From the NCBI RefSeq assembly GCF_050003625.1, contig NC_134399.1, positions 106,246,615 through 106,310,614 on the forward strand: a stretch of 64,000 nt of DNA, given 5' to 3'. The notes beneath the pieces are model-generated. The model saw nothing but the letters and a program-made list of their open reading frames with translations, was not told where the DNA came from and searched no databases. Within the stretch, counting starts at the first letter, position 1; each line of letters starts with the position of its first letter. The translations under genes and the position numbers were made by a program. Origin of the DNA: Haematobia irritans (lineage: Eukaryota > Arthropoda > Insecta > Diptera > Muscidae). This document shows, in pieces, positions 33,757 through 45,021 of this stretch.

Positions 33757-34711
33757 CACTCAAAAAAAGTGAACTCTCTATTTCGCTAAAGCCAATTTAA
33801 CTTTATTTTAGTTCATGGAGTTATTATGTTTGGAGAAAGTTTCCTCTACTCTAATAATTTTTTGTGTATGTTAGTTAAATTAACTAAAACCGAGGGAAAA
33901 AATATACACGAATGGAGTATAAAGATTAATTAAATTCGTGTCTTCCACAAAATAGTTCAATATTTCTTTAAATTTGTAAATTTTACTACAAAGGCGTTCA
34001 TCATGAACTTCGTATCCAACTCCAATTTTTTTTTCTTGAATTGCAGCAAAAAGAGGAATGTGGTAATTCCGAAAGGTGAGTCCATCCAACCATCTTGCAG
34101 TCTATAGGGCTTTGCCCAAATAAATTTCACAAACATTATTTTCTTCTCTTGGTTAAGCTACACTAAAACAAACGAAATTTTATATAAGTTAACGTACACT
34201 GAAAAAACAGTGAACCCACCAGGAAGAAAACTTTTGATTAATTTTAGAAAATTTTGAATATTTTTAGAAATTTTTAACTAAACAGTATTACGAGCGCTGG
34301 CATCGCGCTGATATCACAAAAATAAGTAAATATTTTTCGACAAATTCAAGAAAATTTATTAGACATAAATAATTTTTTTCACTTTTTAAGAAAATTTAGT
34401 AGTTTGAAGGAAAAAATTGGAGTTCAAAATTGCAAGAATGTCTTTAGTGACATACGTAGTTCATCATGGACGCTTTTGTAGTAAAATTTAAAAATTTGAA
34501 GAAATAATGAACTATTTTAGGACAAATACGAATTTAGTAAATCTCTATCCTTAATTTGTGTATAATTTTTTCCTGTCTTTTAGTTCATTTAACTAATGTA
34601 CGCAAACAAATTATTAGAGTAAATGAAACTTTCACCAAATATAATAAGTACATGAACTAAAATATAGTTAAATTGGCTTTAGTGAAATAGTGAGTTCACT
34701 TTTTTTTAGTG
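33757..34711. mobile_element. 955-bp CACT element with long TIRs and TA duplication
   Basis: CACTCAAAAAAAGTGAACTC at the left mirrors GTTCACTTTTTTTTAGTG at the right. The inverted match continues about 50 bp (TATTTC.CTAAAGCCAATTTAACT). TA flanks at 33755-33756 and 34712-34713. A second CACTG-type end at 34197 inside suggests a nested element. Fragments of the family lie at 12719 and 14640-14990. Confidence 0.85.
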
Positions 34712-36405
34712 TAGTCTTTCGAGTTTGATTAAAAAGTTAATTGTATTAATTAATTTTTCAATTTAAAATTTAAAAATTGTCAATTCCTGACTTAATAAAC
34801 TTAATGATTCTATCTTGATTAAAAAGTTAATTGTATCAAGTAATTTATTAATTTTAAATTTTCAATTAACTTTTTAATTGGAAATATGTTGGTGATATCG
34901 TTTTCTGTGAACATGAACATATTTTTGTCATAAAGTGTTAGGCAACGCTCACATGAAATTTTACGGCAAAGGCAGATTCGCTACACGCACAGAAAAAACA
35001 TGTTTGGACATGGTTGCCGCATCCATTTAATGCTAATCTAGAGCATGTAATTGCAGCGAAAACCATGTATTTTGTCTTTGCAAAAATAGTTTTGGAGCGA
35101 CGAAAAATGTATGGTGGCAATAAGCATTTGAATGGTTCTCAAATACCGCAAACATGTTCTATCATTTAAATGATAGAATTTGAGACCATTAAATCGTCGG
35201 GAAAATCATGTACCTGACCATTAATTTTTTTACTTTTTTACAGGGAAAAAAGTATTTTTATAGGTTGGGTATAGACATGTCTAGAACCATTACATGGCCA
35301 TAAAGACCATTTACATTTTTTTCGTGACCATTTAATTTTTTAACTTTTTTGCAGCGAAAAGAATTTTATAAAAACATTGAGCAGGTACACACGATTTTCA
35401 TTTTGCGCGTCAGTCGTGTGTTGATTGTGTCTACGGATTTACTGTTTTGTGTTAATTTATTTATTCAGAAGTGGTATGTGAAGACAAAAAAGGAAAGTGT
35501 AATTGAAAAAATGTACCTGTTTTCTGTTCTTCATTTTGCTATATGGTATCATTTATTTTTATTTGCAGTTACATGATGTCTGCGTTTGTACATTTGATGG
35601 GCACGATATAAATATGGAATAATTACTGATTGTTGAAATTGAAATAAAATAGAGTGTGTAAAAATATATGATGTTTGCTTGAACGACATTATAAATATGA
35701 TGAATTAGTTTATAAATAAATAAAAACAAGTAAATAAAGTTAATTTTGTGTTTTCTTTTCTCAAGTGGCGTCCTTTTTTCGACGATGAAAAAAGTTTTTT
35801 CATAAAGATCAAAACATTTTAGGTTGTGACCATGTTCTTTTAACTAGAAGAAAAACATTTTGAATGAATACCATAACATTTTAAATCGTGACCATTGCCT
35901 TTTCATTCAAACAAAATTCTTTTTATCAATATAATAATATTTTAGATGAGGAAAATTATATTTTTCTTAGAACCATGTTCACTGAGCCAACATGGTTGCA
36001 GGTTAAAATGTTACATGGTAGCCGCAAAAATAGCTCCTATCATATTGCTCTTCGAATATGATTGTGACAATCATGTTTCTTCTCTGCGTGTATGCCAAAT
36101 ACAATTTCAAATACACTTGAGGATTTTTTGTGACCTCGTTTAGCTTTTCTTCGTGAATTTTAATTATTAATTTAAAATGCTTTATTTCATGAATGCTTTA
36201 ACTCCATACTTACTAATATTTTTCTGATCTCTTTTTTTTAATTTTTTCATGAAATTAACTTTATAATTCAAGTTTTTAATATTACTAATAACAAAAATAA
36301 AGGACTATCACTCTAGAACGTGTAAAACTCCTTAATATGGCCATGTTTTGTTCTGAAATTGAAAGTCGGCTAACGTGAACTATCTAGGTTTTAATTAGTT
36401 GTACT
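34712..36405 (+). mobile_element. Partial copy of the pogo-like element, split by a nested insertion
   Basis: Bases 34714-34981 and 36093-36405 match 31694-32260 (AGTCTTTCGAGTTTGATTAA, GCAACGCTCACATGAAATTT, CACTCTAGAAC.TGTAAAACTC). The left half is missing and the right TIR is eroded (TTGTACTGTACTACTACTAG). With the next GAB copy it repeats the order seen at 31690-33750, so a larger duplication is likely. Confidence 0.75.
34984..36090 (-). mobile_element. 1107-bp CACGCA element with TA duplication
   Basis: CACGCACAGAAAAAACATG and CATGTTTCTTCTCTGCGTG form the ends, flanked by TA (34982-34983, 36091-36092). The undisturbed site is present at 31959-31975 (GATTCGCTATGCCAAAT). The interior is rich in ATGGTC/GACCAT words and has a palindrome around CTATCATTTAAATGATAG. 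A second copy lies inverted at 54447-55506. Frames of 60-75 codons inside look accidental. Confidence 0.9.
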
Positions 36406-36959
36406 GTACTACTACTAGATAAAATGAACTGGTCTACCAATAAAAATCCATCAAAGAAATTAAAAAACAAATTTACTCACCTTTGATTACTGTCCAGAAA
36501 ATGCTCGAGTTTAAAATTATTGCAATATAAAAATTCTAAGAGCTGATATAATCCATAATTTTCCCAGATTTGTATTTTAAAATAAATGCATTCTCGTGTC
36601 CATCTTTACAAATAAATAAAGCACATATAAAAAATCATATAACCGAGAGGGATTTAACGAAAATGCCGAATGCACTATACAAGAGCAAACCACCGAACTT
36701 GCTTTGTATACATTTTTAATCTCATGAGAGTAAACAAATTATGCACACTCATATATATTCCAATTATGCACATTAATAACGCACAAGAAACAAAGCAAAA
36801 TAAATTAACACCCAAAAGCCCGACTACGTAGTGTAAAAGTAAAAAAACTAAACTTCTTAACTAGATATTCAATAATAACGTGTTGATATAAGAGAGGAAG
36901 CGGATACAATTGACATTTAACTCAAATGGATAGAGACGGAAACTCACTCAACGATTTAG

Positions 36960-37700
36960 CAGTGTTGCCAATTTGGTGCTTTTAGCACCAAATTTAGTGC
37001 TTTTTGATTTCTAAAAAGCACCAAATTGCCTTTTTGGTGCCTTTTCAAAAAAAGCACCAACTTGGTGCTTTCTGGCATTTTCATTTAGTGCTTTTGGTGC
37101 TTCTTTATTTTGAACAGGATTAAGTTTAATTGATACAAAAATTTTGATTAGACTTCCAAGAGCCGAAGAAACTCAAATTTATTGGCAAATATAGAATTTG
37201 ATTGTTATGAAGTTGGTATTGATTATTTTTTAATTAATATTGTTATTTAGGGTATTCTGTAGGAAAGTCGAGCGACGAGTGTCGAATTTTTGAATTTGGT
37301 AGAGATGTCATTAAAAACGTTTGTATTAAATTCACAAAAGCACGCACAACTGAAATAAGCAACAGACTCCTTCCATATATTAATATTTTGAAAGTTGAAA
37401 AACATCACTGATCAAAATGTTCGAGTTTTGCCGCTAAAGTGAAAACTATATCAGTAAAAAAGGCATAAAATTATGCATATTTGGTGCAAATTTTATTATA
37501 ACTTAATGGGGAATAGCCAAAAGCAAATTTTCACAAAGTTTGTATTCCTTAAAATGAATTATTAAAGAAAAGTAATTGTGAAAATATTTATTTTAGCAGC
37601 TAAATAGTTAAATATCTATTTTAGCAGCTAAACTCGATCTTAATACCCACCTAAACTTCTTACAATTCAATTCCCAAAAGTTCTACAATACACCTTCGGA

Positions 37701-37744
<44 letters not shown>

Positions 37745-37852
37745 TAGAGCATTTAATTTTCGATTTTGTGGAGGACGGTGGTAGAATTTATAATATATGG
37801 AATTTATAATATATTTTTGGTGCTTTTTGGCCTTGGGGAGTTGGCAACACTG
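36960..37852. mobile_element. hAT-like element with 8-bp duplication and nested MITE
   Basis: Starts CAGTGTTGCCAATTTGGTGC and ends GGGGAGTTGGCAACACTG, with CGATTTAG duplicated at 36952-36959 and 37853-37860. GAB copy e has the uninterrupted CAACGATTTAGTTTGTTAG at about 32814. The left end has many GGTGCTTTT / AAAAGCACC words that can fold back. Inside are a Harbinger-like MITE (37427-37652) and a run of 40 T (37703-37742). No transposase is encoded. Confidence 0.9.
37427..37652 (+). mobile_element. Harbinger-like MITE nested in the hAT-like element
   Basis: TTCGAGTTTTGCCGCTAAAG, AACTTAATGGGGAATAGCC and CTCGATCTTAATACCCACCT match 9040-9265. A short internal duplication of TTTTAGCAGCTAAA lies near 37600-37630. 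The outer left terminus is degraded. Confidence 0.7.
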
Positions 37853-38624
37853 CGATTTAGTTTGTTAGTTTGAGAGCGGAGAGAGAGAGAGAGAGAGACA
37901 GAGAGATATGCGTACACAATGAGAGTCAGCTTCCACAATTTCGCCGATATTTTTTTCTTTATGGAGAGTAACAACCGTAAGCATGCACATACACGAAGAA
38001 ATACACATTCGAGTACACCCAATAGAACACTATGTACATACAAATATAAAACACGTAGATCACTATTAGACCGAATGTAACGATTGTTTGCAAATAAATT
38101 AAACAAAAATCTTCTCCACTCTTATAATTTCTTTACAACAAAGTTGAATTTTATTCCCACTCGTATACAATTTGCAAATACATGGAGCACAAAACAAAAC
38201 ATAATCGAAAATTAGAGTAACCCGACAATCGTCTGCACCGTACGAATGTAAAAACCGAACTACTGGTTTCTTGACCGAATGCACAAAATTAACCTGTTGA
38301 GTGAAGAGAGGATTCGGATACACAACTTATTATAAACTCAGCTGGATAAAAGGGAAAACTCGGTAAGCTTGAGCTTGTAAGCAAAAGAGAGAGAGAGCAC
38401 AAAATACTCCACTTTACATAAATTTTTTATATTATATGTTTTATTTTGTACATATATTTAAGGTGGATATTAATTTTTATGCATACAATTTCAGGATTGA
38501 TGAAGATAATTGATTTGTAACAGTTGGCTGATAAGTCCCCGGTCTGACACATAGATGGCGTCGCTAGTATTAAATGCATATTATTTTGTTTTAATTAGTT
38601 GGTTTGTGAGATAGAGCGTCTTTT

Positions 38625-38860
38625 GTGAAGCAACTTTTGTTATTGTGAAAAAAATAGAAAAAAACGAATTTCGTGTTTTGATAAAATACTGTTTTCTGAA
38701 GGGGAAAAATACGGTGGAAGCAAAAACTTAGCTTGATAATGAGTGAAGCAACTTTTGTTATTGTGAAAAAAATGGAAAAAAACGAATTTCGTGTTTTGAT
38801 AAAATACTGTTTTCTGAAGGGGAAAAATACGGTGGGAGCAAAAACTTGGCTTGATAATGA
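38625..38860 (+). repeat. 118-bp tandem duplication in the mariner 5' region
   Basis: Bases 38625-38742 repeat as 38743-38860 with a few substitutions. The unit covers the leader, the start codon and about 29 codons. Because 118 is not divisible by three, the first copy is out of frame with the rest. Confidence 0.9.
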
Positions 38861-39852
38861 GTTTCCGGACTCTGCCCCAGGGAAATCAACAATAATTGAT
38901 TAGTATGCAAAATTCAAGCGTGGTTAAATGAGCACGGAGGACGGTGAACGCACTGGACGCCCGAAAGAGGTGGTTACCGACGAAAACATCAAAAAAATCC
39001 ACGGTGAACGCAGTGGACGCCCGAAAGAGGTGGTTACCGACGAAAACATCAAAAAAATCCACAAAATGATTTTGAATGACCGTAAAATGAAGTTGATCGA
39101 GATAGCAGAGGCTTTAAAGATATCAAAGGAACGTGTTGGTCATATCATTCATCAATATTTGGATATGCGGAAGCTCTGTGCAAAATGGGTGCCGCGCGAG
39201 CTTACATTTGACCAAAAACAACGTGTTGATGATTCTGAGCGGTGTTTGCAGCTGTTAACTCGTAATATACCCGAGTTTTTCCGTCGATATGTGACAATGG
39301 ATGAAACATGACTCCATCACTACACTCCTGACTCCAATCGACAGTCGGCTGAGTGGACAGGTGAACCGTCTCCGAAGCGTGGAAAGACTCAAAAGTCCGC
39401 TGGCAAAGTAATGGTCTCTGTTTTTTGGGATGCCCATGGAATAATTTGTATCGATTATCTTGAGAAGGGAAAAACCATCAACAGTGACTATTATATGGCG
39501 TTATTGGAGCGTTTGAAGGTCTAAATCGCGGTAAAACGGCCCCATATGAAGAAGAAAAAAGTGTTGTTTCACCAAGACAACGCACCGTGCCACAAGTCAT
39601 TGAGAACGATGGCAAAAATTCATGAATTGGGCTTCGAATTGCTTCCCCACCCGCCGTATTCTCCAGATCTGGCCCCCAGCGACTTTTTCTTGTTCTCAGA
39701 CCTCAAAAGGATGCTCGCAGGGAAAAAATTTGGCTGCAATGAAGAGGTGATCGCCGAAACTGAGGCCGAAGGAGTACTACCAAAATGGTATCAAAAAATT
39801 GGAAGGTCGTTATAATCGTTGTATCGCTCTTGAAGGGAACTATGTTGAATAA
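38772..39852 (+). pseudogene. Mariner transposase, D,D(34)D, broken by stops and a frameshift
   Basis: The reading frame from ATG 38772 encodes an N-terminal helix-turn-helix region (MEKNEFRVLIKY), a second DNA-binding block (KISKERVGHIIHQYLDM) and the DDE/D core. Catalytic aspartates are in MDET (39300-39302), HQDNAP (39576-39578) and SPDLAPSDFF (39681-39683); the last two are separated by 34 residues, as in mariner. In-frame stops lie at 38901 (TAG), 38925 (TAA), 39309 (TGA) and 39522 (TAA). A short deletion near 39765 shifts the frame before the C-terminal NGIKKLEGRYNRC block. A 60-bp direct duplication (38940/39000) adds 20 codons. All three aspartates survive, but no full product can be made. 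Confidence 0.9.
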
Positions 39853-39922
39853 TAAAAACGAATTTTGACAAAAAAAATGTATTTTTCTTTGTTAGACCGG
39901 GGACTTATCAGCCAACCTGTTA

Positions 39923-40612
39923 CTCATATCTTATCGTATTAAATTAGATCTCTCAATTTTTACTTTGCATGTCTAATACATTTTCTTGAATTTGTCAAAA
40001 AACATTCAATTATTTTTGTGGCATCGGCATTTATTAAAGAGTTTTGTTAAAATTTTCTAAACTTAAACTACATTTTCTTTCCTAGAGTGTACAATAGGTA
40101 GGGTCACGGCCTAAAGGAAAAAAAAAGTTGATGCGGTCGCCCCCCAGTTTTGTAGCATATTCGAAGACAATTTCAGAACACCAAAACTTTTTTTCCGTGC
40201 ACCCTACGACCCCTCGGAATACAATTTATTATGCTGTGTCGTCATTTGAAGTCCGATTGAAAAGAAACGCATATCGTTGTTCGTGGTTGATCAGGGGCTA
40301 TATTTCGTGCATTGGTCATTTTTGACTCCGACGTCAAATTTGATTTTTAATTTTTTTATTTCGCTTCGTATGATGCCCATTTCAAATAACCCTATGATGC
40401 CCATTTCTGATAACCATTATAAAGATCTTAACAAAATATGAAACTTTTGCTTTTGGAGTATTTACTTATATTCATAAACAAAAAAGTTGCAGAGATTTTA
40501 AAAAGTCAAAAAGTTTAGCGACAACACTGTTTCAAACAAACGTCAAAATGTATAACGGTAAACTAATAACATGTATCTCGCAAAGAGTAGTAGATGACCA
40601 AGAATCAGAGGA
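39923..40612. other. Unassigned DNA between mariner and a CATAGACC element
   Basis: No gene or known repeat is recognised. CCTATGATGCCCATTTC occurs once and GATGCCCATTTC is directly repeated near 40371-40410. The 65-codon frame at 40128-40325 has no family resemblance. Confidence 0.4.
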
Positions 40613-40620
40613 GAGTAAAC

Positions 40621-41042
40621 CATAGACCTTATAATACATAGGTGAGCCATGGGTGTCAAACTATGTTTGACAGTTCCGAAGATTAAGAATAAACGGGAAA
40701 AATAAGAGCACGCTTACAATCTCTTTCGTTTTCCATTTTGTAGTTTGCCAATTTTACACAAAATTAGAACGTTTATGATGCAACAAGGGATTTATAAATA
40801 AATTAATATATTAAAAGTTCATATTTGAACAAAAAATTGTGACCAAAACCGCGAAAATACGAAATTTAATTTTGAGCAGCATTGCTCTTTACGAACAACA
40901 CAAAAGCAAATGCGCGAAAATTAATGTTTGAGACTGACTCTTTACGAAAAAATCAAAACGAAATGTCAGAAAATTAATTTTTGGAACTGACACATTTTTT
41001 TTAAAGAGAATAGTGGATCATCTATGTATTATAAGGTCTATG
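40621..41042. mobile_element. 422-bp CATAGACC element with perfect 8-bp duplication
   Basis: Begins CATAGACCTTATAATACATA and ends TGTATTATAAGGTCTATG, with GAGTAAAC duplicated at 40613-40620 and 41043-41050. Its interior matches 19949-20306 in reverse (AAACTATGTTTGACAGTTCC, TTTTGAGCAGCATTGCTC). About 60 bp more is present near its right end. Confidence 0.9.
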
Positions 41043-41127
41043 GAGTAAACAAACTTGCAAAATTATTCGCTGTTGTTGGCACAAGTCTCTCACTCAGAGA
41101 GTATGAATGCGTCTATTTGGTATACAT

Positions 41128-41956
41128 CAGGGATGGAAAATACAATTTCTACGAAAGTACAAAAAAGGTTTTTTTTTGGCGAAAAAGTACATTTCACAAA
41201 AATTCCATAGGAAGTTTATTGTCAAGAGCTGATTTAGACTGAATTTTAAAGAAATTAACATTTTGTTTGTCAACTCCTCAATTTTAAATATTTTCTTTTT
41301 TTTTAATTTTATATCCGCTTATAAAGACTACCGTAGTATTTTAATCAGAACCAAAAATGGTACTTCATAAATTTTCTATATATATGTTAAATAAACATAA
41401 AGTTTTGACACAAGTTTCTATAGAAATAAAATTTTGACAAATTTGCTATAGAAATACAATTTTGACAAAAATTTCTATAGAAATAAAATTTTGAAAAAAT
41501 ATGCTATAGAAATAAAATTTTGAAAAAATTTTCTATAGAAATAAAATTTTGACAAAATTTTCTGTAGAAATGTAAAATAAAATTTTGACAACATTTTCTG
41601 TAGAGATAAAATATTGAAAATATGTTCTATAGAAGTAAAATGTTGACAAAATTTTCTGTAGAGATAAAATGTTGAAAAAATGTTCTATAGAAATAAAATT
41701 TTGACAAAATTTTTATAGAGATTAAACGTTAAAAGAAGTTTGTATAGAAATTTTTAAGACCATTAGTAAACAAGTTTGTTAAAGACTTTCTCACAATATT
41801 ACAATATTTTGTCAAAACTGTTGTACCATACATCTGATATCGGCTCAATATGATTTAGTATCTCAAAAGATACTATCATTCGCGGGGGTACCACGGTACT
41901 GACCAAAGTGAAAAAGTATTGAAAAAAGTACTACAGTACTGCATTTTCCATCCCTG
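41128..41956. mobile_element. hAT MITE, second copy of the 9764 family
   Basis: Starts CAGGGATGGAAAATACAAT and ends GCATTTTCCATCCCTG. The flanking 8-mers GTATACAT and GTATAGAT agree at seven bases. The interior is inverted relative to 9764-10521 and holds about a dozen 29-bp units (41400-41740). Confidence 0.85.
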
Positions 41957-41964
41957 GTATAGAT

Positions 41965-42474
41965 GTGTACCATACATATGCATATACATATATGCATATT
42001 CTTGCGAATATCAGCGTTGCCATAAGATCTATAATTTTTATATTTGTTCCTATGGTCTGACCAAACGAAATTTAGTCCATTTTGGTCCATTTTCATAAAT
42101 TTGGTCAAATTTATCAATTTTTTATAGTATTTTAATTTTTTATTACATATTCAATAGCATTTACAAAGTTAGGGGCTTAGATGCCATTTCCATCAATTAC
42201 CAATTGAAATGTTTTAATTTTCATTGTAACATATTAAGACATCTATCGAACGATTCTTTTCATAAAAACTGAACTCTTGATTCGTCGGTTGCTGTTTAAC
42301 GCCGTCCATTTCAAGTTATACAGTTTTTGTTATATATTTTTTGTGGATAATGGATAAAATGAATTTAAACTTCTCTCTTCTTGTCTAACCATCAAAGCAT
42401 AAAGAACATAAGTATCCTGAACTTTGTAATAAATACTTTGAACTTTGTAATAAATAGTGAAAACATTTTTATTT
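41965..42474. other. AT-rich DNA, possibly one end of another element
   Basis: CAGCGTTGCCATAAGATC near 42012 resembles a hAT-type terminus, but no partner end was found. CTTTGTAATAAAT repeats at 42422-42455. No gene is seen. Confidence 0.35.
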
Positions 42475-43036
42475 TTGTAACACATCGAAATATTGCTCTA
42501 AGACCCCATAAAGTATATATATTCTGGGTCGTGGTGTATATGGCCGCTAACAACCATTCCAAAATTGATCCATATCGGTCTATAGTTATGTATAGCCGAT
42601 CCTCAATCACACAAAAATTGGTCCATATCGGTTCATAATCATAATCTGCCAAAATTTCATTTCTATAGAAAATTTTGTCAAAACTTTATTTCTATAGAAA
42701 ATTTTGTCAAAATTTTATTTCTATAGAAAATTTTTTTAAAATTTTATTTCTCTAGAAAATTTTGTTAAAATTTTATTTCTATAGAAAATTTTGTTAAACT
42801 GAATTATATCCGTATTTAATAGGTCTTTTTTAATTTAATATATACCACGTATGGACTTACTTATAATTTAGAAGACGGTGTTGGGAAGTTTTAAGATACC
42901 TTGCCATCGGCAAGCATTACCGCAACCCAAGTAATTCGATTGTGGATGATAGTGTTTAGAAGAAGTTTCTACGCAATCCATGGTGGACGGGTACATAAGC
43001 TTCGGCCTGGCCGAACTTACGGCCGTATATACTTGT
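42475..43036 (-). mobile_element. Mini-me-like element, family 1, internally deleted copy
   Basis: It runs from TTGTAACACATCGAAATATT to GGCCGTATATACTTGT, the reverse of copies 1 and 2. It retains part of a 153-bp unit, five 29-bp units (42655-42800) and the conserved left-end block (GATACCTTGCCATCGGCAAG). The (GTCY)n core and the outermost right end are missing. Confidence 0.75.
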
Positions 43037-44084
43037 TATTCGTGAATCTTTTTGGTGTTTTTTGGTGTTCTCAACACTATGGCTGCCAAATCTTGCATTG
43101 TCAGAAGGAATATACACGTCCTTTCTCAAATGTGCAAGCGCCTTCAGCCTTCTTACATTTAATGGTTGTGTCGTTGTATTAACGAAACGTAATCGTTAAT
43201 TACTTTTAAATGTTATAAAACCCGAAATTTTAACAAAATCTTTGAGGAATTCCACATTTTTGTATACATTTGAATACTCTGAAACATATAGAAAATATTT
43301 GTAGTAAATCTTCACATAAAATAAATTTCGCAATATTAACGTAACCGGGTTCGCCAATTTTACGAATACAAAAAACATCTCAAAAATATGTAGCGATGAA
43401 TTTCATTATATCAACAAAAAGCTTTCATGTTATTAATGAAACGTTTCGTTGTATTAATGAAATATAATTAACGAAGCCCATTCATTAATATAACGAAGCA
43501 TTTTTCTATCAGTGTAGGGACTCTAGTGTGGCCTTTTCACTTTTGTCTAAATTCGTACATAGAATTATGATTCTTTCACTGTCCACAACAAATGTGGATC
43601 GAATTTTTAGACAGAAAAAACTTTACAAAACAAAAAGTAGAAGCTCGTCGATCCGATAAACCATCAATGGCCCTTATTTACCACTTTGGCAAATAAGGGC
43701 CTTTTTCTTCAGAGGTATATGAATTTCATGAAGATGAATTGTGTTTAAACAAATATTATACTAAAGTAAAAACTATATTGTAGACAAAATATATTTTATG
43801 TTATTTATTGAGATGCATAGGTATGCTTAATTATTTTCAGTTTTTTTTTTTATATGAAAGATTTTTGTTTTTAAGCAAAAACAATTATTTTATTATTAGT
43901 TTTAAAATTTTTTTATTGAAATACATATTAATTTCATGTTTTTACTTTTGTTTTTCTTTTAACCCATAAAGATATTTAGTTTAGTATTATTTATATTGGC
44001 CGATTACGACGTTTGTTTTTTTTTTTAAGCGACGATTTTTCTTGAAATTTTATTGGCAGCTCTGGCTCAATCATACCCAGTTTC
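43037..44084. other. Unassigned AT-rich DNA with one element end and a hairpin
   Basis: Phrases around GTTGTATTAA(C/T)GAAAC recur at 43170 and 43448, and a CACTGATAGAAAAATGCTTC end (reversed) terminates at TA near 43516, suggesting an old TA-type element. GGCCCTTATTT (43669-43679) and AAATAAGGGCC (43691-43701) form a perfect 11-bp stem. No gene is seen. Confidence 0.4.
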
Positions 44085-44431
44085 CCTTTTTATCCAGCTG
44101 AGTTGATTTTAAAATGTATAGCCGCATACTCTCTTCACTCAACAGGTTAAGTTTGTGTACTCAGACAAGAAACCACTAGTTAGTTCGGTTTTTACTTTCG
44201 TGCGGTGCAGACGGTTGTCGGGTTACTCTTGTTCTCGATTAGGTTCTGTTTTGTGCTCCATGTATTTGCAAATTATATAGTGTTTGAAATAAATTCAACT
44301 TATTTGCAAATTAATTATAATAGTGAAGAAGATTTTTTCTAATTTATTTGCAAACAATCGGTTCATTCGGTCTAATAGTAATATAAATATATTCTATTTG
44401 TATGTACATACTCGTATTGTTCTATTGCGTG

Positions 44432-44825
44432 AGTTAATACCCGACACCTTCTTAGTTGCCAAAAATATTTTAAAAGAGAATTGAAAGTAAATAAAATTGT
44501 ATGCTGATGATATGTCTGTTGAATCAAGCGCGTGGAACTTCCGTTCCCATAAAACAGCAATGGTTAGCTGCAACGATTTCCCCGAATAAGATGAGGTGAT
44601 CATTGCGAAACCCAACATAAGTTAGTTGCATTGGATTCCTGGAATTACATCAGGTGATCGTTGGCAAGTGCATAGTTTTAAGCATTTATGAAATTGTAGA
44701 AATTATTTGAAGTTAGTTCTACTTTTGAGTTTAATCAATAAAGACGGAGTTCGCTCCGAATGAAAAATAAAAAGAAAAGATTGATCCTTTTTTTTTAAAC
44801 ATAAATTATACTTAAAAAGTTAATT
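44432..44825 (+). repeat. Left LTR, 394 bp
   Basis: It starts AGTTAATACCCGACACC and ends AAAAAGTTAATT, matching gypsy-group LTR termini (AGTTA...). AATAAA at 44737-44742 is the likely polyadenylation signal. It differs from the right LTR at about five substitutions and one T-run length change. Confidence 0.95.
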
Positions 44826-44842
44826 GGCGCCCGAGCAGGGAC
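44825..44842 (+). promoter_or_regulatory. Primer binding site (tRNA-Lys type)
   Basis: TGGCGCCCGAGCAGGGAC overlaps the last base of the LTR. It matches the site used by Lys-primed retroviruses at all but one position, so tRNA-Lys is the probable primer for minus-strand synthesis. Confidence 0.85.
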
Positions 44843-45021
44843 CCGATAAAGCAACGCGAACGTGAATCAAGTAGTGTTAAAAATAGTCTATATCGAGTTC
44901 CCAATTGTCCGCGCGGTTGGAACTCCCGCGAAAAAAAGTTGTGAAGAACGAGGCCCCCGAGTACCTATCGAAATAGGAAAAAGGACGGTGTTGAACACCA
45001 GCCGCTTCACTGGACAAATAT

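Larger units (their letters stand above)
36406..38519 (+). repeat. GAB dispersed repeat, copy f
   Basis: Closely matches copy e (AAACCACCGAACTTGCTTTG, ACAATTGACATTTAACTCAA). It is interrupted by a hAT-like element at 36960-37852 and ends at the mariner insertion. A (GA)n tract lies at 37876-37905. Confidence 0.8.
38520..39920 (+). mobile_element. Mariner transposon (inactive), 1.4 kb
   Basis: TIRs ACAGTTGGCTGATAAGTCCC and its near mirror (GGGACTTATCAGCCAACCTGT) end at 39920, with TA at 38518-38519 and 39921-39922. The TIR and protein resemble mellifera/Famar-type mariners, though the subfamily is tentative. The target is the GAB tail ATTGATTGGTACTC. The transposase gene is broken and carries two tandem duplications. 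Confidence 0.9.

Noticed and set aside
43669..43701. Hairpin followed by T run as a bacterial-type terminator
   Set aside because: The sequence is eukaryotic; an 11-bp stem followed by TTTTT has no such role here and is probably a chance or element-derived palindrome.
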